64,000 bases of DNA from Pseudovirgaria hyperparasitica (GCF_010093815.1 NW_022985568.1:757822-821821), one strand, 5' to 3'; positions 1 through 12,482 are shown, counted from the first letter of the stretch. Translations and numbers: made by a program. Notes: generated from the sequence alone by a model not told the origin.

Positions 1-2940
1 ATGAGGAGCGCTGGTGATATGAGAGCCTCGCCGATGGAATGATTCCTACGTCTACGTAAAGCAGAAGGCTGGGGAGCGGTGGTTGGAGTATCGATCGAAT
101 CTGCAGTTGACGACGTCGACGCACTCGATGCAGATGAATATGATTGCGCGCGACGGCGGCTCACTCGCGTCATAGGATGTCTGAAGACCATTGTTTTACC
201 ACACTCTTGCGCACGAACGAGAATTTATATTGTGATAAGCAAAGCCTAGCACGGAAAAGCAGACAGCAGCGACAAAGATGGATCAAAGGCTGGCAGCAAA
301 GTAGGGACGACAACGGACGTATGATATAACCCACAGTTTAAGCATGGATAACCTGGGCGTAGAACGCTGTCGATCTTATACAACGTAATTGCGCCTCCCT
401 CGCAACGAACGTTCCTACACAACGCTGAGCGCCGCGTCGGCCGTGGGAGGCTGAGCAAGGTGAGATGGGCTTGCGCCTGCGCCTTCCCTGCAGCTAATCC
501 CCGTTCGAAATACCGAATACGGTCTTTGCGATCGTGAGAGCTGGTCGGTACAGCTTATGGTAATTCGAGCGATCACACTATCATCATGCGCGCGATGTTA
601 ATAGTTGGTCAATCCTGTTAGTTGAGTAGCAAACGTTTAGCGAGGCCGTGGAGTGGCATTCCAAATGTGCCTCCGCTCGTAGCCTTAAGTTCTATCAGAC
701 AAAGGGATAAGAGGGCCAACACAGACCGAGGGGAGAGAAGCGTTGAGGTGGCCACGCGCGCATAGCGAAGCAATAGGGCAGAGTTGGTGATGGCATTTTG
801 TTGTTCGGGTTTCCTTATAGTGCTGGTCTTGTGGTCTCGTGATGGTTCGGAGAGGCGCAGCCCATAAGCCAAGTCGGATCTGACGAATAGTATTATCATT
901 CGCGAGCTTTATCATATGATTCATGGTAGATGTTTGTATTTTATGTCATATAGAGTCAAGCTCTAATAGCTCTCCATCACTGAACTCGATACTGCCACAA
1001 GATTTATGATCACGTGCTACAGATTCACAGAGCAAGCAATTTCTTTACCCAGCAACCAACTTCCACCATCACTCTACGACCACAAACAGTAGTATCCTTC
1101 ATTCCACTTTATACGTTCGTAATAACAAGTATCACTGTGGTAAGCATCCGCCAATCACCATTTTCTTGCCCCATGATGTCAAGCATTCCACGAATAATGA
1201 GGCTAGGTTACATTCCTCTTTCCGAGGCCTTACAGAAGGTAGACCATTGTCCTCTAAACAAAAAGCGCGCATTTTTTTGTTCTGTTAGAATACTACTGAT
1301 CTCCAAAACTTCAATCGTGTCTCATTCCTCTCTTACGACTGTTTACCGGCACGCACTTCTTCACTTGTGAAACCCGCTGGAAGCACAGCGTGACAAACAT
1401 TTTTCTCACGGGATCCGATTAACGTCCTCATAAACTACTGAGTTCGTATAGTATATACAGTCGTCATCAGTCCCAAGACCAGATGTCTACGAGGAATATT
1501 TACTACCATCATGATGATCGACAAGTCCGCCAGAAACAGAAAACCTAGCTCTGGTGTTAGAGCATACGGCCGGTACGATTTTCGGATCTTCGCGCTCCCG
1601 TGCGTGCTGCCCCAGGCCCCAGTCTGTCAGTGCTTTGGGGTTAGCGGCTGCGGTTTAGCGGCTCGATATCTGTGTTTAAGCGTAAGACCCTTGCCCACAC
1701 CACTCTGTCTGGGCAACTCTGGACTGAACAATTTTAATAGGTTCGACAGGATACGGCCACTCTGGCCAGTGAGGCAGTCAGAATTCCTAACCTACCAAAA
1801 TGATGGACCATCGAAGTCACATAGTCCTGTTCCTACGCAAGCCGCGATCAAAAACCACACGTATCGTTCACCAGCTTTTTCTGGTTCACATTTTACCATG
1901 TGTCAAATCAACAGAGAGGCATATAATCAAATCGTTGCATCAGGGGTCCTCATAGGGTAATCAGGAGTTCTTGTGGACCAACCATCTGCGAGTGTCGCTG
2001 CTACTAGTCGTCGATCACACGTATGAAAAGTAAGCTTAAATTAGTCAAGCCATCTTGATAGACCGCCATTGACGAGTATTGCCGGCTAGCCAGGTTCGAC
2101 TCGATCGCATTTCCCCGCAACTCGGATTACTCATGACTAGTTGGCCACTAGATCTAGTATATCATCATGCGTACTGGTCCACTCGGATGTGTTTACCAGG
2201 CGAAGCTGGCGAATCATTGACTAATTACCTCGGGAGCTGTTGTTAGCAAAGAACTCTGTCTAGAACCACAACACCGCTCCAGCGGAAGCATTACGGTGCG
2301 TTGTGTGCTTAAATATTGGTATCTCCGAGCTCTTGCCTTTCTGTGGATCTACTAGACTAGATCTCGAGTCTCATGTTCTCCTAATCAAGCATAGTAGTTA
2401 ATCTTCAATGGCAATTGGACTTGGCACATTAAGCGTATCCCTCACAATTCTTGTCTTATCAGCATGTCTACCTCGATTGCAGCGGTGATTCCTACCGTTG
2501 TTCACCACATACTCTACTTCTGTAGGTGGGCTTAGTGACGGCAAGGTCAAAACAACAAAAGCTGTCTCTTCATTACTACACGAGTCGCGGATGTAAGCTG
2601 CCACTCCACATATAATAGGAACCTGTGCCGCCGGCGCTCACGCCACGTCCTTGACTAGTAAACTGTGCTTCAAACATTCATTGGATGGTACACGAACCTA
2701 GTTTCTGCTTTTATAATACTACGCCATCATTCGTGTGTATTGAGCAACGCCACAAGACCCCTTGAAGCAATATTAGAGCCGACATATCATCCACGTCGCC
2801 ACGATATACGCCCACCAATCTGTCTTCTCGTAATGACGAACTCCAGTGGAGCTTATAATGCGGGGTTTCAACGCCAGTATATTCGCCACTCGTTAGTGCT
2901 ACTTAAATCTTAACCAGACTACCATATATAATGGGCTGGG
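1..2940. other. Gene-poor stretch, no supported gene
   Basis: This 2.9 kb of ordinary base composition contains only short overlapping open frames on both strands. The longest ATG-initiated one is at 1511-1960 (149 codons, + strand). It has no recognisable motif, no flanking splice structure and a cysteine/proline-rich composition of the kind noncoding GC-balanced DNA can give. I see no RNA gene or transposon signature. Confidence 0.5.
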
Positions 2941-2945
2941 CCTTG

Positions 2946-2952
2946 TATATAA
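2946..2952 (+). promoter_or_regulatory. TATA box of the peroxidase gene
   Basis: A TATATAA element lies about 50 bp upstream of the ATG at 3002. This leaves room for a start site roughly 25-30 bp downstream and a short leader of about 25 nt. Promoter function is inferred from position and sequence only. Confidence 0.5.
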
Positions 2953-3001
2953 GTCTGAACAGTCCGTCCAACGCAGCTATTATTTCGTTACACTCGCCAT
3001 C

Positions 3002-4434
3002 ATGATGAAATCAATCATTGCAACATCCCTCATCGCAGAGGTCGCTCTTGTTGCTGGCTTCCCTGACATTGCCAGAAAAGTCGCAGAGCAAAGAGCGCTG
3101 GAACAAAGACAAGGGGGTTTCCTGCCTTCACTTGTACCATTTCCGGAGTTCCCTGGTACTCCAAATCACGCAGTCTTTAACACATTCGACCCCAAGAGTC
3201 AACTTGTATCCACCAGCGGCGATCACGCATGGCAAGCCCCTGGCCCCGGCGATATCAGGGGGCCATGTGCCGGTCTCAACGCGGCTGCCAACCACGGCTA
3301 TCTCCCTAGAGACGGTATCGCAACCGCCCAGTCAGTTAACACGGGTCTATGGGAAGCTTACGGCTTGGACAAGACTGCCACTCTATTTTTACAAACCGCT
3401 ACCATGTTCTTTGATGGTGATCCGATCTCTGGGAGATGGTCCATTGGTCCACACTCAGACAAGACTGCTTCTCTTGGTCCTCTCAGTGACGTTCTTGGGA
3501 ACCAGACTGGAATCTGCGCCTACGGTCACCTGAAGACTGAAGCCGATGCTTCCATTACTCGTGGTGATTGGCTGGACCCCAACCCCGAGTTCAACGGCAA
3601 CTGCGCGTCGCACCCGAAGTTCATGCAAGAACTATTTGATTTGGCGGATAAACGTGCTAATGGATTCATCACACCTCAAGTCATGGCGGAACATTCGTAC
3701 AACCGCAAGCAATACTCAATCCAAAACAACCCCAATTACTTTGCGCCGGTATGTATATACACTACCAAGTTACCTTATCACCACTAATATCTTCTGAACA
3801 GGTTTATGCTGGTGTTGCCTTCACATTCGGCGCCCATATGTTTGCATTCGAGCTTCTCGGCAACCACTCTGCAGAAGAGCCGAGAGGATTTCTCACCAAG
3901 GAGGTTTTCATGGACTTCTTCTCCTACAAGAAGGACGCTGCCGGTAACCTGAAATACACATACGGTCACGAGCGGATCCCCGACAACTGGTACAAGCGTC
4001 ACGCCCTTGACGCCTGGACACTCACCGATATTGTTGTCTCTACTGCCCAACAGTGTGCCTCGTATCCCTCCAATTGTCAAGTTGGAGGCAACACTGGTAC
4101 CGTCAACAGCTTCAGTGGTGTCGACCCTGGTGACCTTACTGGTGGCCTCATCAACAGTTTCGAGAACTTGTCTAACCCTGACAAGCTCGGCTGCTTTATC
4201 CTGCAGAATTTGCAAGCTGAGATTCCGTCGTTCTTGTCCAATGTCTTGGATCCTGCGTCACTAAGCCTCGTCAACGGGCTCATTCCTACCGTCCTGATGC
4301 CTGCGCTTAAGGGTCTTGACATCAGCGGTACTTGCGGCAACTTGCCTCCTGGTCGTACAACTCCTGGTTATGGTGGTGTGTATCCTGGCGCGAAGGACAT
4401 GAATGTGTTTGAAGGTCCTCGTGCTGCTTACTAG
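3002..4434 (+). CDS. Secreted haem-thiolate peroxidase (chloroperoxidase/peroxygenase family)
   Basis: The gene has two exons, 3002-3748 and 3802-4434, joined across a 53-nt GT-AG intron in phase 0, giving 459 residues. A hydrophobic N-terminus (residues 1-19) is a likely signal peptide, followed by a short basic propeptide-like stretch. The haem-ligand region reads PCAGLNAAANHGYLPRDG with the proximal cysteine at residue 89; the usual motif is PCP, so the second proline is replaced by alanine. The distal region TEADASITRGD (residues 179-189) corresponds to the E-H/G-D motif of the family (here E-A-D), followed by the S-x-T-R pattern. Family members use H2O2 to halogenate, oxidise or oxygenate organic substrates outside the cell; the substrate here cannot be read. 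Length is on the long side, like ascomycete 'long' peroxygenases. A TATA box sits just upstream. Confidence 0.88.
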
Positions 4435-4846
4435 AAGTAATTATGATCATGAAAACTTAATGTTTGTATATTCTACTGGCAGCCTTTATGTACAACAAAA
4501 TGGGTGGTTAATGTTGCTTTTCTACTCGGTTGAAGATATAAAGATACGTCAAGAATTAAAAATTATAATATATAAAATTATCTCGATTGTCTATGCCCAT
4601 GAGTAAGGTTGTATGTTTATGAATCTATCCGACAATTTCTGTTACATATCTTGTCTGCTCCTGATATGTCCTGCTTCAATCTCACAATCCTTGCACGTAC
4701 TCACTTTCGGCCGAGTATGGATCTGCAATGTGCTCCCCACTTTCAACGCAACCTCATGATAACAACGACCCGCAACAACCCGTGATGGTACGATAACATA
4801 TCTCCAAGCCTTATCGTATATATGAGGGTTGTACAAGCTGCCCCTT
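4435..4846. other. Intergenic: peroxidase 3' end / transporter promoter
   Basis: This AT-rich 412-bp spacer between two + strand genes has no coding signal. It must contain the peroxidase 3' UTR and the promoter of the MFS gene. TATA-like runs are present, but none is positioned convincingly. Confidence 0.5.
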
Positions 4847-6451
4847 ATGAAACGCAGCACGCGCAAGCCCACTAAAGTGCTCTCTGAGGACGGCGAGCAC
4901 CTCATCCCAGGCTCTTCTCAACCGCCATCAAACTCATCGATACAAAGTCACGAAGCCAGTATGCCCGGTAGAAACATAGAGGAGGCGCACATTCCTCTAG
5001 GTAAAGCCTCCGAAGTCATAACCTCACATCTCACAACCCATCATGAACAGCAATTCGCCCTCGAAAAACGCACCCTTCGCAAGATCGACTTGCGCCTCCT
5101 CCCGCTTATGTTCATCACCTACAATCTCAATTTTATGGACAAGACAATCCTGTCTAGCGCATCTGTCTTTGGTCTGCGTACAGATACCCACCTGGTCGGA
5201 ACACAATATGCCTGGCTCGGCTCCGCATTCTATTTTGGCTACATGCTGTGGGCATATCCAACGTCCATGCTGATCCCACGCGTCCCACTGAGCAAGTATG
5301 TTGGTATCAACACGCTTTTCTGGGGTGCTGTGGTAGCGCTTATGGGCGCATGTAACTCGTTCGCGCCACTAGTAGTTTTGAGAGTGTTCCTTGGTGTCGC
5401 CGAAGCAACCATCAGCCCTGCGTTCCTCTTTGTGACGAGTGCGTGGTACACGCGGTCCGAAGTTCCGACGCGAGTTGGCGTGTGGTTTGCAGGAAACTCG
5501 CTGGGCGGGATTTTTGCGAGTTTTATTGCCTTTGGACTGGGGCATGTTGAGAAAGGAATGGCGAGTTGGCGGTGGCTGTTCGTGGTATTGGGCATAGCGA
5601 CGTTTTTATGGGGCGTACCGATGCTATTATTCCTGCCAGACTCGATCGCTTCAGCAAAGTTTTTGACAGCGGAGGAGAAGGAGTGTGCGTTGCAGCGCGT
5701 CGAAAAAGAGGGCACGGGTAGCGCTGGCAAGGAATGGAAAGCGGAGCAAGCATGGGAGTGCCTGCGAGATCCAAAGTCGATGTTCTTCTTCTGTATATCG
5801 CTACTGACACAGTTGCCGAACGGCGGGACACAGAACTTCCAGAACCTAGTGTTGAAGGGGTTCGGGTTCACGAGTCTGCAGACAACGCTGGTGACGCTTC
5901 CAGCGAGTGTGATTGCGTTCACAACAATCTTCGTCACCGGACGGCTTGCAGGAAAGTTCGCAAACATATCATTATACTTGATCGGAGCAATTGTCCTTTT
6001 TCCGCTCACGGGGTCTGCGATCATATATTCAGTAACGCCGTCTCGGGGAGTGAAGCTGTTTGGGTACTATCTCATGTCAACAGGGCCTGGTGCATTACCC
6101 CTATCACTGTCATTGGTCGGGGTCAACTACAAGGGATCTTCAAAGAAAATGACCATGACAGCACTGCTATTCGTAGCGTATTGTACTGGTAATCTAGCCG
6201 GTCCTCAATTTTTCAAGGAGAACGAGGCTCCACACTACCCGACCGCCTTCAGAGGCATCATGATCTGTTATGCGCTAGTAATTCTCGTTGCAATGACTCT
6301 GAGAATGTATCTTGCCAGGGAGAATAGGAAGAAAGATAAAACGGATGGTGTTACTGGGTCGAACAGCTCACCAGAGCAAACCGTAGAACATACGATAGAC
6401 GACGACGAGCTGACAGATTGGAATGCGAGGGGCTTTAGGTACCGTATGTAG
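4847..6451 (+). CDS. MFS transporter, Dal5/allantoate permease (anion:cation symporter) type
   Basis: This is a single-exon gene of 534 residues. The frame is open a little upstream, but the first ATG is at 4847. A hydrophilic N-terminus of about 85 residues precedes the RKIDLRLLPL motif typical of the fungal Dal5-like anion:cation symporters. It is followed by the TM1 segment (YNLNFMDKTILSSA), then LVGTQYAWLGSAFYFGYM and about 12 hydrophobic segments, and an acidic cytosolic tail. The family imports small carboxylates, allantoate, ureidosuccinate, nicotinate and similar compounds at the plasma membrane. The substrate cannot be assigned from sequence. It lies 413 bp downstream of the peroxidase gene in the same direction, with no sign of co-regulation. 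Confidence 0.9.
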   Translation: MKRSTRKPTKVLSEDGEHLIPGSSQPPSNSSIQSHEASMPGRNIEEAHIPLGKASEVITSHLTTHHEQQFALEKRTLRKIDLRLLPLMFITYNLNFMDKTILSSASVFGLRTDTHLVGTQYAWLGSAFYFGYMLWAYPTSMLIPRVPLSKYVGINTLFWGAVVALMGACNSFAPLVVLRVFLGVAEATISPAFLFVTSAWYTRSEVPTRVGVWFAGNSLGGIFASFIAFGLGHVEKGMASWRWLFVVLGIATFLWGVPMLLFLPDSIASAKFLTAEEKECALQRVEKEGTGSAGKEWKAEQAWECLRDPKSMFFFCISLLTQLPNGGTQNFQNLVLKGFGFTSLQTTLVTLPASVIAFTTIFVTGRLAGKFANISLYLIGAIVLFPLTGSAIIYSVTPSRGVKLFGYYLMSTGPGALPLSLSLVGVNYKGSSKKMTMTALLFVAYCTGNLAGPQFFKENEAPHYPTAFRGIMICYALVILVAMTLRMYLARENRKKDKTDGVTGSNSSPEQTVEHTIDDDELTDWNARGFRYRM

Positions 6452-9125
6452 ATCGCGTTCCGATTGACAATCCAGGCAGTACAGTCCAATCCACTCACTG
6501 AGCTCGCGAGCGAGAAATTGCGTTGTGTTCAATTATGGGATACCGCCCGTCAATAGATGCATCACTGGAGACCTGATGTACCTTATCGCAGGATTTCAGA
6601 GATCGTTCTTCTGAACCAGACACTTTGCCTGATACTGTACCAGACAAAGGCACGACCTACCCCTTAGTTCGGTCCCAAAACATGTTATCAAGGATATGAT
6701 AGCCATTTCGTACCTTGTGAGTATTCAGAAACCCTGATACGGTTTACCAGTAGTGTTACTAGAAAAGCGGAAATGGACATCAATACTAGAACAGCTCACT
6801 GCCTGTTGTTTAGTCATAATACGTCTCAATTGTTCATCATGAATTTCTTCAAGTGCCTCAAAAGAGCATCATTCGCGGGTCGATACTAATCCCTTGTCAA
6901 GAGGTTGTGGTACTAAGTGATAGAAAGCCAACAGAGTCTCAAGAAATCGCACTTGGTGATTTATTTGTAGAGTAACTTGGTCTTTGACACATTCGTTTAG
7001 ATGACTGATAGCTGACCAAAAATCCTTCTTTAGATCATGCTAGTGAACGTTCACTCGACCAATGAAATGAAGGCACCAAAAGTTAGCGCGGACAAGCTCT
7101 CTTGCCCCAATCTGGAAACTAGGCTTACCAAGCTTCTACACGTGACTAGTAAATTTTCAAGCTGTCGGATCTACAAAGCTAGTTCTAATTACTGAAACGA
7201 CAACTTCACTGTCATGTTGTGGATGATTGTAGGAGTCCTTGCGTGTCACGAATCTTATTGATCAAGATGTCGCTCAGTGGTACGGCAGTACCTAGCTAGG
7301 TCAGGCGTCATTGGATGTTCGATATTGACATATTGTTGAAGCAACGGAACGTCAATTTGAGGCGTGCTGCGCCAGGATCAGGAGGAGTGGCAGCCTTGCT
7401 GAGTGCTTTTGGCCTAGGAGCCGTTGAAAGCTCTTCTCGTTAGCATCAAGCCAAGACCGTGGACCTGATGATATCATTGGGTCACCGTGCTAGATTACAC
7501 TAACTCGAAGTCGGTATTGCAGGTCGATTGCCCAAATAAGGCTGTTTGCGACCCTAGCCTTCCTTTTGTTCGATAATGGAGACCTCCGTCAATCAGATAT
7601 GTGGAACAAGACATGGACCATGGCTGTGCTATCAAGTAGATCGAGGACTTTCTTATGCTTATTTCATGTTTTAAACACTAAGAAGTACACGCCATGCTCG
7701 AAGCTCAAGATATCTCTAGATATGAGTTTCATTTTTAGACTTCCCTAGGAATAGATGAAAGAGAACTAATGTGTATACAGCTTTACGGAGACTTTGTTAA
7801 TACTAAATTAGGATCAAGCATCCGGCCCAGTGGAAAGGTTGAAGATCTTCGAAGTGGGGCCAGGATCTATGCAATCAGGAGCTTCGGCATCCACCATCTC
7901 GACTTGTGTACCGGCCAATGGGATAGGTTGTGCAGGTCGCCGATTTTTTCAGTGCGGAATCCGATGTTTGGCATGTAATTATAAGCGCAACGCATGAAGA
8001 AAATATTGCATGGTAGATATTCTAAGACCAAAGATATAAATCAACACTGAAGGAATACCCCTTAAATTCCAATAGCGGTTTTGACCCAACTGTACTCACG
8101 CAATTATATTTCTCGATGCTATGCAAGGAACTTCTGCGGGGGGAGATATTCCATCAGACGGACTCGATATATACAAGACTCACGACATGTCTCGTATGAT
8201 CTGTCGTGGGTAATGCAAAGAATAGAAGGCAGTGCGAGCTGATCTCGGAGCAACTTGGCACCTCGGTGGCTGTGAGCTAGCGTCGGTATCGCCGCGGTGG
8301 GCGGCACTGCTACCACGTGTGAGCCTTCGCTGTATCACTTCCTTCTAACCTGGGGGTGTCGTACATATCTACTCATCCATTCTTGTAATTCGCCCAATTA
8401 GTATGGCCATGACCCTTGCTAATGAGGCTGATCTACATTGCCATACAAGAATCACGATGAAAGGGGTGGGTATTTAAGCCCAGTAGGTAACCAATGACGC
8501 CCGGTTCATGCTGAACGAGTGAAGATGTAATTACAGATGCTACTCTAATTTTTGGGTCGTCTATGTCGAAAAAAACCTCTAGAACAGCGTTCTACGCCGT
8601 CAATGGACAATAATGTTTAAATTTTCATAACCGCTTTGCTGAGTACTTATTCCCAGGCCAAACCCAATCGAGCCAGTGCAAACTGCCCTGTTCCTGTCTG
8701 GCATCCATGCATGCTTCTTCTCATTATTGTGGGGCCCAAACCTGGATTAGTCGAGTCTTCTGTTTACACACCATGCAAGCACTCAGTCCCTCAGTCCGTC
8801 CGTCATTAATGATAATCATGAACTCCATGCAATGCCGATATGAACTATGAATGAGATGCCTGCATAGAGGTATGCATGTCGCCGCCAGTGTCTGTCTCCA
8901 GGACAAATTTCTAATTTTCTGAGGTGTTTGGACATTGTCCATACTGCTACCAGCACAGATGGATGAATACGCAGCTAGCCGTCGGTTCGTCTACTCGCCG
9001 CACTTATCGTTGGGAATTCGCGATATGCTGAATTGTAGCTAATGAAGGGTCCTCGCCGAGCCATTTGCCCTGGGAAGAGTCCTGCATTTGGAGGGTATTG
9101 ATAACGTGTTCATCGGTAATCGCTG
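6452..9125. other. Gene-poor stretch, no supported gene
   Basis: In this 2.7 kb of normal base composition only short unconvincing frames occur (for example 7566-7748 and 7769-7978, + strand). I find no domain, splice pattern, RNA gene or transposon end. Confidence 0.5.
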
Positions 9126-9753
9126 CTACTTCCTAGGCTGCATGTAAGCAGGTTGACTCGTTATTGCCCATTGATGCCTGAAGGCTTTACTAACAGCTCT
9201 CAATTGATTGTCCACGGCTTGCAGCTGTGGAACATGTGTCACAGTGGGACGTCTGCCCTGAAGAATTGCATAGCGAGAGTTCATCCAGCGCAAAGCGGCA
9301 TGTACTCGAAGATATGCACGCTGGCATTGGAACCGGCGGACCGCAGCGTCGACAATGACCCTACGTATGTAAGCATAGGTTCCGACATCACCCAACTCGA
9401 AGAGCCCACTACTGAACATAAGAGTGACTCACGATCTGAGCTGCGATTTCTCTCGTTCAGAGTTTCCGGATGGATTAGATACGGTCGCGTTGAATGGTCT
9501 ATTGAGGACGGCCTCAGCCTCTGCAGCACAATGCCGTAAAAGTGTGTAGCCTTCGAGGTAGTATTCTTCGGCGATAGGAGAGACTTGGTTATGGGAAATA
9601 TAGTATTGCAAGTTGCGAAAGTCAGACATAATCTCAGCAACCCGTATCGCGCGTGCATCGTTCACTAATTTTCAGATTTCCATTTAGCAGCTGTATTAAG
9701 GTATGGTGACAATGGTATTTGATGGGGAAGGTGCTCTTACGTCCGTCTGCCAT
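9126..9753 (-). CDS. Small spliced hypothetical protein
   Basis: This three-exon model on the minus strand closes without a frame error: exon 1 9753-9741 (13 nt), exon 2 9664-9433, exon 3 9360-9126. The introns are 76 and 72 nt, with good donors (GTAAGA, GTGAGT) and TAG acceptors. It predicts 159 residues starting MADGLNDARAIRVAEIMSD. The product is soluble, rich in Ala/Arg/Gln, probably mostly helical, with no signal peptide or membrane segment, and I recognise no family. The evidence is that frame and splice sites agree over three exons in an otherwise empty region. The 13-nt first exon is the weakest part; the upstream frame 9944-9753, which reads as hydrophobic, could instead belong to it. 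Expression evidence would decide. Confidence 0.4.
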
Positions 9754-11172
9754 TAATTCAGTCCGAGAAAAGGAATGCGAAGCAACGATAATAGAAGTAG
9801 AGGAACCAACTCAAAGAATGGTGCTAGAAGAAATAGAACCAAAGGAATAGTGACAGAGGCATGCAGTAGAAAATACAGGCTAGAATGCTCCCATACACTC
9901 CGGAATCTATGTGGATCTAATATAGATGCCATGATGGCCGCCATGGGAGTCGAGACTATTAGTTCGCGTGTTGGATCTGGCTCCCAAGGATGCTCAGATT
10001 GTGTCCGACAACACTCCGTGGCGCGGATGCCTCGTTGGTGTGTGCCTTAGCCAGCTGGCAACAAACTCAGCGTTGCAAGGGGCATGAAAGCAGTCGCCAC
10101 TACGCGGAAAAGTAAAGACGTATCGCAGGTAAGATGTGGGATATGTTGACAAGGGATCGACAGAGCTTGAGCTGTGGGCCACAGACAATTGACATGAAGA
10201 AGGACTTGGACACAAGCTGGAGGATAAGGTATGAGCTTCAACTAGAGGTCACGGGCAAGGCAGCAGAGGGGTGAGGTACCGCGACGCTGTGTGCGATAGG
10301 TTTGTTCTATGTTGTGGAGCGAAATGACTTCAGCTTTAGAAACATCAGCCACAGGCTCGGCCTGGCAGCGCTAACGTCCTAATCCGGTTGAACACTCGGC
10401 TGCATCCGGTAAAGGTCCGCCTGCCGCGAACCAGATTGCATAGCCAGGGTCAGTCAGGGTCAGGGTCGGAGTCAGTTGTGCTCAGGAGACACGAAGAAGA
10501 AGAACACACATCTGTTGTTTTCCGTGTCAATTATGCACCTGAGATCCTTTCCTGCAGGCGCTCACGCACTGTCGGGATCCTCCATGGTGGTACCATTCGT
10601 CTTACCAGGTTACTGGTAGTTCCTCGTCTTGATTTTCGTCATAACATCAATGGTCACGGCAAATCAATGAATAATTGCCACATATGCAGCCACCAGTAGG
10701 GCTGCGTGGTGTCGAGAGATCACCATTCGCTTCCTAGCCGTCCCAGGTCTCGCAGCGGCCATTGAGGATATTCCCTGCCGCTTGACGTTCGAGTGTACCT
10801 GCAGTGGCTTGAAATTCCCCGGCTGATGTTGACGATCGAGCATACTACCGCCACGCTTGTGTGGCTTGCGTGTAGCTGGCAAACACGGCCGCACGGATCG
10901 GACTGACCTACCTACAACGATTGAAGTGTTGGACATGTATCATGGTAGGGTACATTTGCTTGCCTATTTGACTCTATCAACTGTATAACTGCATCACGCA
11001 AGTAACTACGGTCCGAGGAGTAGGTCCAGTAAACTGCGTATAGCACGGCAGACTTGTATAGTTGCATGCAGAGTCTGCAGCCATGGTACATCCAGGAATT
11101 TGCTCAGCTCTGATCATATTTCTTGAACGGCCTTTATTGTTTCCACAGCGTCTCAAGTCAGACCGTGTCGCT
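9754..11172. other. Intergenic, no supported gene
   Basis: A minus-strand frame at 9753-9944 (63 codons) encodes a strongly hydrophobic peptide but ends without a partner exon. A short GGGTCA-type repeat occurs at 10446-10466. Nothing else is supported. Confidence 0.45.
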
Positions 11173-12137
11173 TCAGTCTTTATCTGCGATCGCTTGTAGA
11201 CGATCGTCAATCTCTTCCTCAGTGAGGGCTCGGAAACCAGGTTCGGTGCCATCCTTCCCATCCGATCGTGGTCCTCCGACGATACCAACCTCCAATTCGT
11301 TCTTCTTAAAGTCAACACTGAGCACAGTACTCAGGGTAGCGATGCCAAGTTCAACCACCTCTTTCCAGTCGCCCTCGGCTGAGTCCTTATTCTTTAACTT
11401 CTTCTCCAGGAAGTTGAGCGCCTCCTGGGTCTTTGGTCCTGATGCGGTAGCCTTGTAGCCAACGTAGTATCCAGCTGGATCGCACTTGTAGAGCTGGGGG
11501 CCGTATTCCGAGTCTAGGGATATGAGTGTTGTAGAGACACCGTAAGGTCGGGCATATGCCTTGCATGAATCAGCCTAGGTTCAATGTACTGGGACGAGAA
11601 CCTACACGCTGAGTGAAGACCTGAGAGATGTTCGCCAGCCTCTTCGCCAGGACATCACAAGGCATCTCATATCCAAATTTATAACGAAACTCTGCAGCCT
11701 CTCCTCTAGCCCGGTTTACCCAAGCCCGGGCATCTGCTATTGAACCAGTCATCACGCAGCCGACAGATGGCGACAGCCTGAAGATGTGAGTGACCGAAGA
11801 TGGGTCGATCAACTTGTCCTAGGTAACACATGAGCTAGAAGCTTGAGATATGCTCCGCTCAACGTACTGGTACTTTCTTCTGTGACAGGACAACCGCACA
11901 GTCTTTGCCCCGTACTCCTACGGAAGTTATGTTCGCCGCTGTAATAGCTTTGAAGGCATATTCTGTTTGTTGAATTTAGCTACTAATAATTGTATCCAGT
12001 GTGAGCCACATACCGACTTGGTAAAGGCGCCCTTGGTCCGAAAAGATGGTGATGTGGCGGTCAAAACCCGCACTTCCTACATCAGTTGTTAGCTATAAGC
12101 TCTGCTGGATTCGTTTGAAGGACGACCTGCCCGACAT
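11173..12137 (-). CDS. SCL1: 20S proteasome subunit alpha1
   Basis: There are five exons: 12137-12127, 12072-12014, 11962-11868, 11818-11606 and 11559-11173, with introns of 46-54 nt, giving 254 residues. The N-terminus contains [24 protein letters not shown] across exons 1-3, which is the proteasome alpha signature. The middle carries [31 protein letters not shown] and [18 protein letters not shown], matching yeast Scl1/human PSMA6 specifically (alpha1) rather than other alpha subunits. Alpha subunits form the outer gated ring of the 20S core and are not proteolytic; the short first exon encodes the gate-forming tail. The first donor (GTCGTC) is weak, so the first three or four residues are less certain. 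The gene is divergent from the WKF-domain gene across 345 bp. Confidence 0.93.
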
Positions 12138-12482
12138 ATTCGCGGTTTGATGCTGAGCTGAATATCTCTGAAGCTGAGTCTCAAGCTGCTGAATTCAATG
12201 ATACGGTCGGCGTGATATGAACACTTGAGACTTGCTTCGTTGATTTAGAGAAGAGTGATAGAGCTTCTACACGTTCCTGGCAGCCTGTGGTTGACCTAGC
12301 TGAGCCAGTTGGTCCGTGCACTGGTCAATGACCGTCCGGGACGTCGGTTAAACTCTGGTGACGAGAATTCCGCTCTCACTAACGAGCACCAGACAATACT
12401 CCGATTGTTGCATCCATCATTATCGTGCATCGTTGGACATCTGAAGCGCTCTGGCTTAATCATCACATATAGAATTCCAATC
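12138..12482. promoter_or_regulatory. Shared divergent promoter region, SCL1 / WKF-domain gene
   Basis: This 345-bp interval lies between the minus-strand ATG of SCL1 (12137) and the plus-strand ATG at 12483. Both genes must start transcription here. The plus-strand frame is open through part of it, but there is no ATG before 12483. No consensus proteasome control element (GGTGGCAAA) is evident by eye. Confidence 0.55.

Noticed and set aside
1511-1960. 149-codon ATG ORF on the + strand
   Set aside because: No motif, no homologous feel, cysteine/proline scatter as expected by chance, and no supporting splice or promoter structure.
2085-2110. GGTTCGACTC, resembling a tRNA B box
   Set aside because: The flanking bases cannot form a T-arm stem and no A box or acceptor stem is found upstream; no tRNA gene is called in the window.
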